64,000 bases of DNA from contig CAWINY010000007.1 of NCBI GenBank assembly GCA_963837635.1, positions 1,116,001 to 1,180,000 on the forward strand, in the 5' to 3' direction. The notes under the pieces are model-generated. The model worked only from the letters and a program-made list of their open reading frames with translations, was not told where the DNA came from and searched no databases. Made by a program: the position numbers and the translations under genes. This DNA comes from CAWINY01 sp963837635 (GTDB taxonomy: Bacteria; Acidobacteriota; Terriglobia; Terriglobales; Acidobacteriaceae). Numbering within the stretch: the stretch's first letter is position 1; each line of letters begins with the position of its first letter. This document shows, piece by piece, positions 41,698-51,459 of the stretch.

Positions 41698-43605
41698 TCA
41701 TCCCGCCGCTTTGTGCGCGTACGAGCTGCCCTGGTAGAGAATGGGAACAAGCTCGTTTTGCAGGCCGCGGTCACTCGAGGGAACCTCGGGCTCGTAAGTG
41801 TACTCTGGGATGATCTCTCGTACTTTGGCCCTAATGGATGGCTCCGATCTGGTTTCCGCCAGAACATACAGATCGTTCAGATGCTGTACCAGCTTCGGCC
41901 AGCCGATCAACTTGCTGCGGGTCCGCTTCACCTTCTCGTTGGCTGTCGGCAATTGTTTTTCGCTGTGATAAAACAACTCTTCGTAGAGTTTTTCCCCGGG
42001 CCTCAGTCCGGTGAACACAATCTCTATCTCTTCTTCGGATTTCCCCGAGAGCCGGACCAGGGTTTTCGCGAGGTCCACGATACGAAGGGGTTCGCCCATG
42101 TCGAGAACCAGCACATCGCCGTGCTGTCCCATGGTATACGCCTGCAAGACCAGCGACGCCGCCTCCGGGATAGTCATAAAGTATCGGGTAATCTCCGGAT
42201 GGGTAATGGTGATGCGCTTGGTGCTGCGAATCTGTTCCTGGAAGATGGGAACCACGCTGCCCTGTGATCCCAGAACGTTTCCAAAGCGAACCGAGGTACA
42301 GCGCATGGCGGAGGCAGGGCGGGCCGCAACAATCAACTCTCCCAGCCGCTTGGTGCAGCCCATGAAACTGGTTGGGTGTACCGCTTTGTCGGAAGAAATC
42401 AGCAGAAAGTCTTCGCAGCCTGCCTTGTCTGCAGCCTCCAGCAGCGAACGGAGGGCAAATACGTTATTCTTTAATGCCTCTCTGAGATTAATCTCCATCA
42501 TGGGTACATGCTTGTAAGCCGCGGCGTGGAAGATGATCTGTACCCCGTGCTCGACCAGCAATTGTTGTACGTTGTGAGTATCGCAGATATCGGCCACGTA
42601 GTATCGTGCCGGGGACTTAGGCCAGTGCTTGCCCAGCTCCAATTGCAGATAGAATAGCGGCGTTTCGGCCTGGTCCAGACAGATCAGTTGTGCGGGACCA
42701 TAGCCCAGAATCTGGCGGCAGAGTTCGGATCCAATCGAGCCTGCGGCCCCGGTGACCATCACCACCTTGCCCGCAAGATCGCGTCTTACGCTTTCCAAGT
42801 CCATTCGCACCGGATCGCGGCCCAGCAGATCTTCGAGCTTGACCTTGCGCAACTGATCGACTGTGACCTTACCTTCGACCAAGTCCCCCAGCCCGGGTAT
42901 GGTTCTGAAGTCCCGGCGGCTGTCCTGACAAATCTCCACGATTCGGCGCATTCGCGCGCCGGTTACGGACGGCAGCGCGATCAGAATCTCATCCACTGGA
43001 AAGCGATTGGCGAGCTCCGGCACCTGCGCGACGGTGCCCAGCACGGGTACCCGGTGAATGCTGGCGCCCTGCTTGGCAGGATCGTCATCCACGCAACCGA
43101 TGGGAATATAACCATGCCGCGGCAGTTCGCGAATCAACTGTTCGGCGGCTGATCCGGCCCCGACTACAAGGACGCGCCCAGGCGGGTGGTCATCCCTTTT
43201 TCGGTGTTTGACCTCAAGGCTATTCATCACCGAGCGGGAGAAGAGGCGAACTCCCGCCAGCATCCCTGTGGCGAGCAGGGCCTCGCTGACATAGATACTG
43301 GCAGGAAAGTCCCTGACACCCAAAACCCAGCGTTCTGCCAGCACAAAGCCCAGCGACCCAATTCCCACCGCCTTGATGATGTCTTCCACATCGCTGACCC
43401 CGGTATAGCGCCAATAACCATGCAGGAGGCGAAATCGCGCGAGCCCCGCCATGCGCATCAACAGAAGAATAGGCAGGGCGGCGGCCAGCAGAACCTCCCG
43501 GCTTGGCATGGTGAACTCGAAGCGGAGAAGCCAAGCCAGGGTCACCGAACAGAAAACCAGAAGAACCTGAAGGAGGATGGTCTTTGATGGATGGTTGGTG
43601 AGCAT
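41698..43605 (-). CDS. CapD/PglF-type nucleotide-sugar 4,6-dehydratase, membrane-bound
   Basis: 635 residues. Four N-terminal membrane segments (about 8-110), a CoA-binding-like Rossmann domain (VLVVGAGSAAEQLIRELPRHG, about 145-165) and a second, catalytic SDR domain with GAAGSIGSELCRQ (about 295) and LLISSDKAVHPTSFMGCTKR, where Lys replaces the usual YxxxK pair positions as in this family. Such enzymes make UDP-4-keto-6-deoxy-GlcNAc-type sugars on the cytoplasmic face. With the adjacent aminotransferase (43741) and NeuD-like acyltransferase (45322) it forms a PglF-PglE-PglD set, suggesting a diacetamido-type (bacillosamine-like) sugar. Confidence 0.92.
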   Translation of the reverse strand: MLTNHPSKTILLQVLLVFCSVTLAWLLRFEFTMPSREVLLAAALPILLLMRMAGLARFRLLHGYWRYTGVSDVEDIIKAVGIGSLGFVLAERWVLGVRDFPASIYVSEALLATGMLAGVRLFSRSVMNSLEVKHRKRDDHPPGRVLVVGAGSAAEQLIRELPRHGYIPIGCVDDDPAKQGASIHRVPVLGTVAQVPELANRFPVDEILIALPSVTGARMRRIVEICQDSRRDFRTIPGLGDLVEGKVTVDQLRKVKLEDLLGRDPVRMDLESVRRDLAGKVVMVTGAAGSIGSELCRQILGYGPAQLICLDQAETPLFYLQLELGKHWPKSPARYYVADICDTHNVQQLLVEHGVQIIFHAAAYKHVPMMEINLREALKNNVFALRSLLEAADKAGCEDFLLISSDKAVHPTSFMGCTKRLGELIVAARPASAMRCTSVRFGNVLGSQGSVVPIFQEQIRSTKRITITHPEITRYFMTIPEAASLVLQAYTMGQHGDVLVLDMGEPLRIVDLAKTLVRLSGKSEEEIEIVFTGLRPGEKLYEELFYHSEKQLPTANEKVKRTRSKLIGWPKLVQHLNDLYVLAETRSEPSIRAKVREIIPEYTYEPEVPSSDRGLQNELVPILYQGSSYAHKAAG

Positions 43606-43740
43606 CTTAGATTACGCAAGGTAGACTAAGAACCGCGGCATGTGGACTAAGGTATTGCGATCCACGGAATTCAGGGCGAACGCAAGGTGCACCCAAGCAG
43701 CTTGCTCAGGATCCCGCTGTATGCTTGTGAGTATTCCAGG

Positions 43741-45027
43741 TCAGGAACGGGCAACTGCAGGATAAGTAAGTGCACGTGACACAGGCATGGTCGCCATGTC
43801 CATCACCCTGCCGACTGCCGTGCCCGTTGCACGTATCTGTTCTTCGGTAAGTGTGGGGTGCACCAGAAACATGAGACTGCTCTCTCCCAATGTGCGGGCT
43901 ACCGGCAGACGCTTCTCCGGCCGCCATTCAGGTGGAAATGCCTGTTCCAGGTATATCTCGCTGCAGCTCCCGGTGAAACATGGGACACCTTCGGCGTTGA
44001 TGGCGGCGACGATTCGGTCGCGGCTCCAACCGGCACGCAGCGCCTCGGGGAGCACGAATGCGTAGTACTTATAGTAGGAGTGCCCAAGATGCCGCGGAGG
44101 AATGGCAACTCGCAATCCAGGCAGAGAGGATAAGGCGTTGGTCAGCATCTGCGCGTGTTGTCGCCGCTTCGCAACCCACCAGGGAAGCTTGCGTAACGCC
44201 ACGCGCCCGATCGCGGATTGCACTTCCGTGAGGCGCCCATTGGTTCCGAATGACTCGTGCAACCAGCGAAACCCAATCGCGTGCTTGCGGTGATAGACCG
44301 CGTCGTAGCTTTTGCCGTGATCTTTATAGCTCCAGACGCGCGCCCAGATCTCGGAATCGTTGGTGGTCAGCATTCCGCCTTCGCCGGCAGTGGTCATAAT
44401 CTTGTCCTGGCAAAAAGAAAACGCGGCAACGTGGCCTATCGATCCGACCGGGCGTCCTTGATAGGTTGCGCCATGCGCTTGCGCGCAATCCTCGACTACC
44501 TTCAGATTATGTTGCTCTGCCAGTTGCAGGATCTCGTCCATTTCACACGGCCAGCCCGCGAGGTGGACGGCAACAACAGCTTTGCTTCGAGGGGTGAGGA
44601 CGGCCCGAATCGTCTCCGCGGTGATGTTCTGGCTATCCGGATCCACGTCGGCAAGGACCGGGCGCGCGCCCACCGCCACCGCACAACTCGCCGAGGCTAT
44701 GAAAGTTCGGCTGGTCGTGATCACCTCGTCCCCTGGACCGATCCCGACAGCTCTCAAAGCTGCTTCCAGCGCGACCGTACCATTGGCCAAGGCTACGGCA
44801 TGCCTGGCGCCGGTAAACGCCGCAAATTCTCGCTCGAATTCGCGCCCCTCGCTGCCCGTCCAATAATTGAGCCTGCCCGATCGCAGGACGCGGGCTGCAG
44901 CCTCAATCTCGTCCGGTGCACAGTAGGGCCATGGCGAGAAGGAAGGGACTGCCGTCAGTGTCCGATCTTGACCTTCGCCGGAGATAGGATAGGCAGAAGC
45001 TGGCCCGGTAGTTTTCATCCTGCTCAC
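43741..45027 (-). CDS. DegT/DnrJ/EryC1 sugar aminotransferase (PglE-like)
   Basis: 428 residues (GTG 45027, or ATG 45018). PLP-dependent sugar aminotransferase: GTVALEAALRAVGIGPGDEV (about 80-100), VVEDCAQAHGATYQGRPVG with the PLP-contacting Asp, and FSFCQDKIMTTAGEGGML with the Schiff-base Lys. The last 100 residues form the second domain. It aminates a 4-keto sugar, by context the product of the CapD/PglF-like enzyme at 41698, and would feed the NeuD-like acyltransferase. The exact sugar is inferred. Confidence 0.9.
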   Translation of the reverse strand: MSRMKTTGPASAYPISGEGQDRTLTAVPSFSPWPYCAPDEIEAAARVLRSGRLNYWTGSEGREFEREFAAFTGARHAVALANGTVALEAALRAVGIGPGDEVITTSRTFIASASCAVAVGARPVLADVDPDSQNITAETIRAVLTPRSKAVVAVHLAGWPCEMDEILQLAEQHNLKVVEDCAQAHGATYQGRPVGSIGHVAAFSFCQDKIMTTAGEGGMLTTNDSEIWARVWSYKDHGKSYDAVYHRKHAIGFRWLHESFGTNGRLTEVQSAIGRVALRKLPWWVAKRRQHAQMLTNALSSLPGLRVAIPPRHLGHSYYKYYAFVLPEALRAGWSRDRIVAAINAEGVPCFTGSCSEIYLEQAFPPEWRPEKRLPVARTLGESSLMFLVHPTLTEEQIRATGTAVGRVMDMATMPVSRALTYPAVARS

Positions 45028-45056
45028 TTAAATTGCTCTACTAACGACGCACTACC

Positions 45057-45325
45057 CTAGCCAGCATTATTCATGAACGTGGAACTGTCATCCTGAGCGA
45101 GCGACCGCGTTTTGTTTTGGCCCGCTTCTTTTGCGGGCCGCGCGGGCGCGAGTCGAAGGACCTTGCGTTTTCTTCGATTTCGCGGCCAGGACAGCCTGTG
45201 AAAAGCAGCTCCTTCGGCTCAGACCGCGCATGCGTCAGGCCAACAGCAGGCCTGACGCTTTCAGGCGCGGTCCTCGCTCAGGATGACAATTTCAGACGAT
45301 TTTCCTCATGAATAATGCAGGCTAG
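45057..45325. repeat. MITE-like element with 19-bp terminal inverted repeats
   Basis: Ends ctagccagcattattcatg (45057-45075) and its inverse (45307-45325) match at 18 of 19 positions. The inside contains the gtcatcctgagcgag ... ctcgctcaggatgac repeat (45087-45287) also seen at 3569-3689. The flanking CTAG may be a target duplication. It ends exactly at the stop codon of the NeuD-like gene (TAG within CTAG). No open frame; about 269 bp. Confidence 0.72.
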
Positions 45326-46032
45326 GTTAGGCGGCATGCCACGGTGTCGGAGCGCAAGGCGGAGGCTGCTTCCTTTACTTTCACCAGCGGTCTGGCAGGA
45401 GCCCCGACAACCGTAAGCCCTGGAACAACATCTTTGGTAACGACCGCGCCGGCGCCGACACTCGCGCCCGCCCCGATCCTCCGGTACTGAAGAACCTGGG
45501 CGCCCGTGCCGATCAACACCGACTCTTCAATCACCACCCCGCCGGAGATGTTCGCGCCAGGATTGACAACACTCCCCGCGCCAATCGTGCTTTCGTGGCC
45601 GATAGTGCATGCGAAATTGCACAACGCAAACGGGGCGAAGGTAAGGTTAACCGTGCCCACGACGCCGGCACAGAGCTGCACTCCTTCCCCGAACCGGGCA
45701 GTGGCCGCGTCGTAAATGGCGCTGGGGTGGACCAGCACCGGCCATTCTGCCCCAGGGAGAATGGACCGGACCTCATGGGCAACCTTTAGACGCGCCGCAG
45801 GGTAACCAATGCCAATTGTGACCACATCGATTCTGGCCGAGTTGCGCAGGAGCCAGTCGTAGTCGCCCCGCAGTGCATCGCGGCTGTCGTGCGCTCCGGG
45901 GCGCGAGAGATCGCTGATGACGTAACCGAGCATGTCGTAGCACTCGGCCACGCGGTTGAGCTCTCGGATCAGCCAGGCGACCTCCCGGGCCAAGCCTCCT
46001 GCCCCAAGGATGACAATGTTTTTGCGTGTCAT
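45322..46032 (-). CDS. NeuD/PglD-family sugar O- or N-acetyltransferase
   Basis: 236 residues. N-terminal Rossmann-like domain (NIVILGAGGLAREVAWLIR, about 5-23) that binds the nucleotide sugar, then a left-handed beta helix: isoleucine-type hexapeptides in VGTVNLTFAPFALCNFACTI and IGHESTIGAGSVVNPGANIS, ending in VVGAPARPL. The His of IGHES is the general base in PglD. Acetylates an amino sugar using acetyl-CoA. The start overlaps the stop of the upstream gene by 4 bases (ATGA). Confidence 0.9.
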   Translation of the reverse strand: MTRKNIVILGAGGLAREVAWLIRELNRVAECYDMLGYVISDLSRPGAHDSRDALRGDYDWLLRNSARIDVVTIGIGYPAARLKVAHEVRSILPGAEWPVLVHPSAIYDAATARFGEGVQLCAGVVGTVNLTFAPFALCNFACTIGHESTIGAGSVVNPGANISGGVVIEESVLIGTGAQVLQYRRIGAGASVGAGAVVTKDVVPGLTVVGAPARPLVKVKEAASALRSDTVACRLT

Positions 46033-47630
46033 GAGCTACGCCGCGGGGTGGTTGCTTTTCCCACTCCGGTAAATTCGGGCATGGTGGCGTGACCCGGTTG
46101 CGAAATGCCTGCCCCGCTTAGTAGACGCCATAAGGTTAAGACGAGAATACGCAGGTCCAGTCCGAGGCTCCAATGGTCCACGTACCAGAGGTCCAGGGCG
46201 AACTTCTCTTCCCAACTCAGGGCGTTGCGGCCGTGGATTTGCGCCCAGCCGGTCATGCCGGGAAGAACGTCATGGCGCCGGGCCTGCTCGGGGGTATAGC
46301 GCGCCAGGTAATCCATTAGCAGAGGCCGCGGGCCGACCAGGCTTAGCTCGCCCCGCAGTACGTTCCACAGTTGCGGCAGTTCGTCCAGACTGGATCTTCG
46401 CAGCCAACGTCCCAATCGGGTCAAGCGGACGGCATCGGGCCGCGGACGCCCAGCGGAATCGTTGTCCTCGCGCATGGTGCGAAACTTCAACAGCGAGAAG
46501 GGCCGATGGTGCCGTCCAGGTCTGGTCTGACGAAACAAAATGGGACTGCCCATTAAGATACGGATCAGGATCGCCACCACCACCATGACCGGGGCCAACC
46601 ACACGAGCATGCCCGTAGCGCCAATGATGTCCAGGGCGCGCTTGCAAAGGAGCACCGAATTCCGATTCCACGATCTGGCCCCAGGATGCGGGCAAGCATC
46701 CAGGGTGGCGCGGTACTCATCGATGAGTGCATTCCATACGCTTTCGCGTTGAAAGCCAGCGCGGACCCACTGGCGCCCTCGCTCTCCCATGCGCGCTCGC
46801 CGCCCCGGATCCAGCAAAAGCTGCTTCAGCGCCGCGGCCAGTGCGGCCGCATCGCCCGCCTCGACCAGCAGACCGGTTTCCCCGTCCACAATAGAATCGA
46901 TGGCGCCCGTCGCGCGGGTGGTGACCACGACTTTGCCGGCCGCTTGGGCTTCCAATACCACGTTGGGAAAGCCCTCGCGATACGTCGGCAGCACAACCAC
47001 GTCCATGAGTTGATAGTGGATTCGAGGATCGTTTACCATGCCGCAACCCACGATCTGCGCATCGGATTCCATGAGCTTACGGGTAGCCGGATCGACGGGA
47101 TCGCCAGTTTCGAAATCACCCACCAGCAGCAGGTAAACGGCGGGCAGTTCTCTTCGCAAAGCTTCATAGGCGTTGACCAGCACGGAAATGCCCTTATCCC
47201 GCGTAAACCGTCCCACAAAGCCAATGATGGGAGCCCCTTCAGGAATGCCCAGAGAAGCGCGCATCTCCGCTATCTTCTTTTGCGAAACCGATTCCGGGTC
47301 GAAGTATTCCGCATCCACTCCATTGCAGCTGCCGCGGCCCAACACGACTACTTTCGCCGCAGGCGCCAAGCGGTTCGCAAGCAGCGTCTGCCGCACACTC
47401 TCACTCACAGCCAACACCCGGTGCGCCGTCCAGCATGCCAAGTACTCACACCCCAGCAACAAGCTGCGCCGGAGCCCGCGCGCCGTCTCAAAGCGCAGGC
47501 CGTGGGCGGTGTAGATACGACAGGGGACCCCGGCAGCAAGCGCCGCGATGCCGCCCAACAGGCCAGCCTTGGGCGTGCCAACATTCGTAATTGCCGGCTG
47601 GAGTTTTCGCAACATCCGCCAAAGCCGAAC

Positions 47631-48799
47631 TAGTGTAGTGCGTCATAACTAACAACCTTTATCAATCCGCGCGCGTCTTATGATTGAGGACACGGTTGCG
47701 GATGCGCATAGCCCCTACTATTACGTTGAGTCCGGAGCAACGGACGGTGTTGGAATATCAAGCCCGGAGTCGATCCCTCCCGGTGCGGGTGGCGGAGCGT
47801 GCACGCATCGTGTTGTTCGCGGCTTCCGGCCAGCAGAACCAGGAAATTGCGGCGGCTATGGCCATCACGCCGAAAAAGGTTTCCCGATGGCGCAAGCGCT
47901 TCCTCACGCTGGGCCTGGCCGGATTAGCGAAAGACGCGCCTCGGGCCGGCCGCAAACCCAAGATCAGCGCCCGCCTGACAAAACGTGTGGTGACGATGAC
48001 CACGCGCCAACAGCCGACCAACGCCACCCACTGGAGCACGCGCACTATGGCAGCGGCCATAGGCATCAGCGAAGCCAGTGTGCGGCGCATCTGGCGGGCC
48101 CACGGGTTGAAACCTCATCTCGTGGAAACCTTCAAGCTCAGTAACGATCCCCAGTTTGCGGAGAAACTGGAAGACATCGTCGGTCTGTACCTCAACCCGC
48201 CTGAGCACGCGCTGGTGCTGTGCGCGGACGAGAAGAGCCAGATTCAAGCTCTGGATCGTACTCAGCCTGGATTGCCGCTGAAACGTGGGCGCGGCGCCAC
48301 CATGACGCATGACTACAAACGCAACGGCACCGCCACCTTGTTTGCCGCGCTGAATGCGGCCAACGGCGAAGTCTTTGGCCTGTGCCAAGAGCGGCATCGC
48401 CATCAGGAATGGCTCAAGTTTCTCCGTCTGATCGACCAGACCATTCCGGCGGAGCGACAACTCCACTTGATCTGCGATAACTACGCCACCCATAAGCACC
48501 CCAAAGTGCAGCGCTGGCTGGCGCGGCATCCGCGCTTCCATCTGCACTTCACTCCCACGAGCGCGTCGTGGCTGAACATGGTGGAACGTTTCTTTCGCGA
48601 CCTGACCCAAAATCGCCTGCGTCGTGGTGTCTTCCACGATCTGGAAGAGCTCATCATGGCCATCGGCACCTACATCGACCGTCACAACGAGAGCCCCAAA
48701 CCGTTCATCTGGACCGCGCGAGCCACCGATATCCTGGAAAAAGTGAAGCGCGCTCGCCACACCCTGAATAAACGTCAATCTGTATGACGCACTACACTA
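47631..48799 (+). mobile_element. IS630-family insertion sequence
   Basis: Bounded by TA duplications at 47631-47632 and 48798-48799, with inverted repeats gtgtagtgcgtcata (47633-47647) and tatgacgcactacac (48783-48797). About 1165 bp with one transposase gene. Insertion into TA is the IS630 rule. It interrupts the GT4-PglC gene. The ends are intact, so this copy is likely recent and mobile. Confidence 0.93.
47702..48787 (+). CDS. IS630-family transposase
   Basis: 361 residues from the ATG at 47702 (TTG 47684 possible). N-terminal helix-turn-helix (QNQEIAAAMAITPKKVSRWRKRF, about 46-68), linker and a DDE domain: D176 in LCADEKSQIQ, D259 in LICDNYATHKH, E295 in LNMVERFFRD. All three catalytic residues are present and the gene is intact. 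It carries out cut-and-paste transposition at TA targets. Confidence 0.95.
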   Translation: MRIAPTITLSPEQRTVLEYQARSRSLPVRVAERARIVLFAASGQQNQEIAAAMAITPKKVSRWRKRFLTLGLAGLAKDAPRAGRKPKISARLTKRVVTMTTRQQPTNATHWSTRTMAAAIGISEASVRRIWRAHGLKPHLVETFKLSNDPQFAEKLEDIVGLYLNPPEHALVLCADEKSQIQALDRTQPGLPLKRGRGATMTHDYKRNGTATLFAALNAANGEVFGLCQERHRHQEWLKFLRLIDQTIPAERQLHLICDNYATHKHPKVQRWLARHPRFHLHFTPTSASWLNMVERFFRDLTQNRLRRGVFHDLEELIMAIGTYIDRHNESPKPFIWTARATDILEKVKRARHTLNKRQSV

Positions 48800-49112
48800 G
48801 CGACATCACGTCCTTGAACGGCGCGATCTCACGAACCATCGGCACCGAGATCGTCTCGTAGAGGTCCGCAGGCGCATCGAGCGCACTGGCCAGGCGCCGG
48901 GCCGGGTCACGCTTGTCAGACTCCGCCTTCCCTGCGATCAGCACAGGATGAAAGCCACGGCCAGACAGGTAGCGGAGCTGTCCCGCCAGCAGTCTGTGGC
49001 TCATCATCGAGGTCACAATGTAGACAACAACCGGTCTTTTCTGAGTCGAATGCATGATTGCCAGGTCATCAGGAACAAACCACGGGGGATGACTTTCACC
49101 AGGAACACTTTT

Positions 49113-50228
49113 TCAACGCTGAGGAAGGTTGCGGTACGCGACTGTGGGAATGGCCGTGGACGACGCCCTGCCGCCGGCAGACGTTATATCCTGGAGCAGA
49201 CGTTGCCACTGTTCAAATCCGTAAGCTAGCGAGTATTGCCGCTCGACCTTGGCCCGGCCGCGGCGGCCCATTTGCTCGCGCAGATGTTGGTCTTGAATGA
49301 GTAGGGCCAAGCTTGCCAGCCATTGGGCCGGTTGGCTGGCGTGAAAGCCGTCCCAGCCATCGGCGATGATGTGGCGGTTTTCTCCTACCGGGGATCCAAC
49401 CACGGGCAGACCGGCCGCCATATACTGAATCAACTTCAAGCCGCATTTGCCGCGCGCGAATTCATCATCCTGAAGAGGCATGATTCCGATATCGCACTCG
49501 CCAATTAGGGATGCCTCGGCCGGCTCCGACCAATCCCGAAATTCGGCGCCCAAGCACGGGCCCCGCTCGAGGCGTTGGACGCCGATGAAGCGAAAGCGCA
49601 GCTTGGGAAAACGCTGCCGCAACTCGTATAGGACCGGCACCACAGCCGGCAAAAAAAGCGCTGCCGTGATCGGGGTACCGATCCAGCAGATGCGGATCAA
49701 GGCTCCCGAGTCATAATCCCGCTTGGGCGTATACCGTCCCACGTCCACCACGGTTGGGATCAGGCGCACATCGCTGGCAAACTGCCGGGCATATTGGGCC
49801 AGATGGTGATTGCCCACGACTACAGCTCGCGAGGCGGCCATCAGCTTGGGGATCTTCCTGCGTAGAGGCAGGATGGGAGCGTATTTGCAATACGCGGCGT
49901 CATCGTAGTCGACTACATACCGCCCGCCCAGTTCCGCGGCGAACCGCTCGAACAGCGCGGGGCAATAAGGCAACAGTTCCTGGTCCACGAGTACCGCATC
50001 ATAGTTTCTCCATTGGCAGCCATCTCGCAGCCGACGCAGATAGGCAAGGGCCAGCGAATACCAGCACCGGCCACCGCCCGCATAGAGGCGCTCCAGGTGG
50101 GAATCGTCCAGCAGGGGTTGGATGTCCACCTGGTGGCCTGCTTCTTCGAGCATGGGAAGGTACTGCCAGAATCGATACCGACTGGCCGCCCCCTTTCGCC
50201 CGTAGCGCGGCAAGATCAGTAGACGCAT
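49113..50228 (-). CDS. family 1/4 glycosyltransferase (GT-B)
   Basis: 371 residues. N-terminal PRYGRKGAASRYRFWQYLPM is the acceptor-side opening of GT4 enzymes that work on lipid-linked saccharides; VVDYDDAAYCKYAP (about 107-120) follows. In the second Rossmann half, IRICWIGTPITAALFLPAVV and GIMPLQDDEFARGKCGLKLIQYMAAGLPVVGSPVG (about 250-285) carry the E/K donor-phosphate motif. Adds a sugar to the repeat unit. The ATG at 50228 follows the end of a beta-helix protein gene by 31 bases. Confidence 0.9.
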   Translation of the reverse strand: MRLLILPRYGRKGAASRYRFWQYLPMLEEAGHQVDIQPLLDDSHLERLYAGGGRCWYSLALAYLRRLRDGCQWRNYDAVLVDQELLPYCPALFERFAAELGGRYVVDYDDAAYCKYAPILPLRRKIPKLMAASRAVVVGNHHLAQYARQFASDVRLIPTVVDVGRYTPKRDYDSGALIRICWIGTPITAALFLPAVVPVLYELRQRFPKLRFRFIGVQRLERGPCLGAEFRDWSEPAEASLIGECDIGIMPLQDDEFARGKCGLKLIQYMAAGLPVVGSPVGENRHIIADGWDGFHASQPAQWLASLALLIQDQHLREQMGRRGRAKVERQYSLAYGFEQWQRLLQDITSAGGRASSTAIPTVAYRNLPQR

Positions 50229-50258
50229 TGGCGTTGCCCCCTGCTCCAGCTACGAGCT

Positions 50259-51399
50259 CTACTTGGCAACCCAGTGCCCGGTTTCGCACACATAGAGCGT
50301 CGAGCGCCGTCCCCCGTCGGATCTCAAGTACAAACTGCCGGATTGACACCCCCCCCGGCGCGCCCTGCCCGCTCAGAAGCAGCGACAGACTATGCGCGAC
50401 ACCGAGGTTGGTCGACGCATTCGCTGGTACTCCAATCAGCCCGAGACTGCGGTTCCAAAAGACGGATTTTGTGGTGCCGTTATCCACCACCGAGCTTCCG
50501 GTATCGGTGCCAAAAAAGTAGCTTCCCAGTGAGTTCCCCGGGGCAAGCACCACGTTTCCGCCGCTGTTGCCTTCATTGAGGTCGCCACCTACAAAGACCT
50601 CGTCGCCCGCTCCGGCTACCAGGTGGACCCCGGCTCCTTTGTTGCTTTCCGCCAACACGCCGACAAAAGAGTTATTGATTCCCTTGCCGATGCGGAAGCC
50701 GTCGCCGGTATTGCCTTGGGCAACACAATTCACCATGGTGCCGGCATTTGCGTCGCTCCATCCCGGTCCCGTCACGTCCTGTTTGTGGACATAGAATCCG
50801 TGTCCAAGATTGTTGGCCGACCGCACACGGTCCAAGTAAAAAGAGTTGGCCTGGGTGCCGTCTCGAATCACATCCTCTCCAAGACGGATTCCGTTGCCGC
50901 CCTGGTTGACTACCGCCACGTCTCTGAGCACGATGGAATTAGCCAGGATCTGTATCCCGTCGCCGCCATTGCCCGGCGCGCCATCGACCTCGATTCCTTC
51001 CACAATGGATCCTTGCGCGGCCGACGTGAATGCCAGCGCGTCTCCTTGCAGACTTGCGGACTTCAGGATGCGGCAGCTTCCTGCAATCGATCCAGTCAGC
51101 CCCGTGGCCCCTTCACAAATGAGCTTGAGCTTCTGCATGGGCGCGATCGTGGAGGAGATCAGATACGTGCCACTCGGAAAGACAAGGGTGCCGCCGCTCG
51201 GCGGAAGAGCAGCCAGGGAGGCATTGATCGAGGCCGTATCGTCAGTGGTGCCGTCCCCCTTGGCGCCATAGACTTTAATGTTGATCCGACTTTCGGTGAC
51301 GACGGAGGCAGGGCCGGACGTTTGTGCCGGCACCAGAGTCGCCAGCAATAGCAGGAGTGTAGCGACACTCCCCGTACTCACTCTAGGTTTAGGTTTCAT
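50259..51399 (-). CDS. secreted right-handed beta-helix protein, frameshifted at a G8 tract
   Basis: Signal peptide (LLLLLATLVPAQTS) then a pectate-lyase-like helix: VYGAKGDGTTDDTASINASL opening motif (about 43-62) and repeated short strands with G-D-G-I, G-N-G-I and G-D-G-F steps. The literal open frame runs on to 49999 and overlaps the next gene by 230 bases. With one G fewer in the C8 (minus-strand G8) at 50349-50356 the frame becomes CQSGSLYLRSDGGRRS then TLYVCETGHWVAK and stops at 50259, a typical ending of such proteins. The tract may be a phase-variation switch or an assembly error. Possible polysaccharide lyase, hydrolase or surface adhesin. Confidence 0.75.
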
Positions 51400-51459
51400 A
51401 GCTATATCTCCGAAGTGGAAATTGCGTGCTGGACGGCTCCAGTCGCGAACGCTCGCCCA

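Larger units (their letters stand above)
46029..49055 (-). pseudogene. GT4-PglC fusion glycosyltransferase, split by IS630 insertion
   Basis: Removing 1167 bases (the IS at 47633-48797 plus one duplicated TA) joins 48792-49055 to 46029-47632 in frame and gives a 619-residue protein: ...APFKDVMSLVRLWRMLRKLQ... across the junction. The first part (residues 1-about 395) is a GT4 glycosyltransferase with GFVGRFTRDKGISVLV and EGFPNVVLEAQAAGK. The second (about 420-600) is a PglC/WbaP-type phosphoglycosyltransferase (KRALDIIGATGMLVW, FRQTRPGRHHRPFSLLKFRTM, SLDELPQLWNV). A natural fusion of the initiating transferase with the next sugar addition. The 47615-46029 fragment may still be translated from an internal start. 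Confidence 0.9.
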
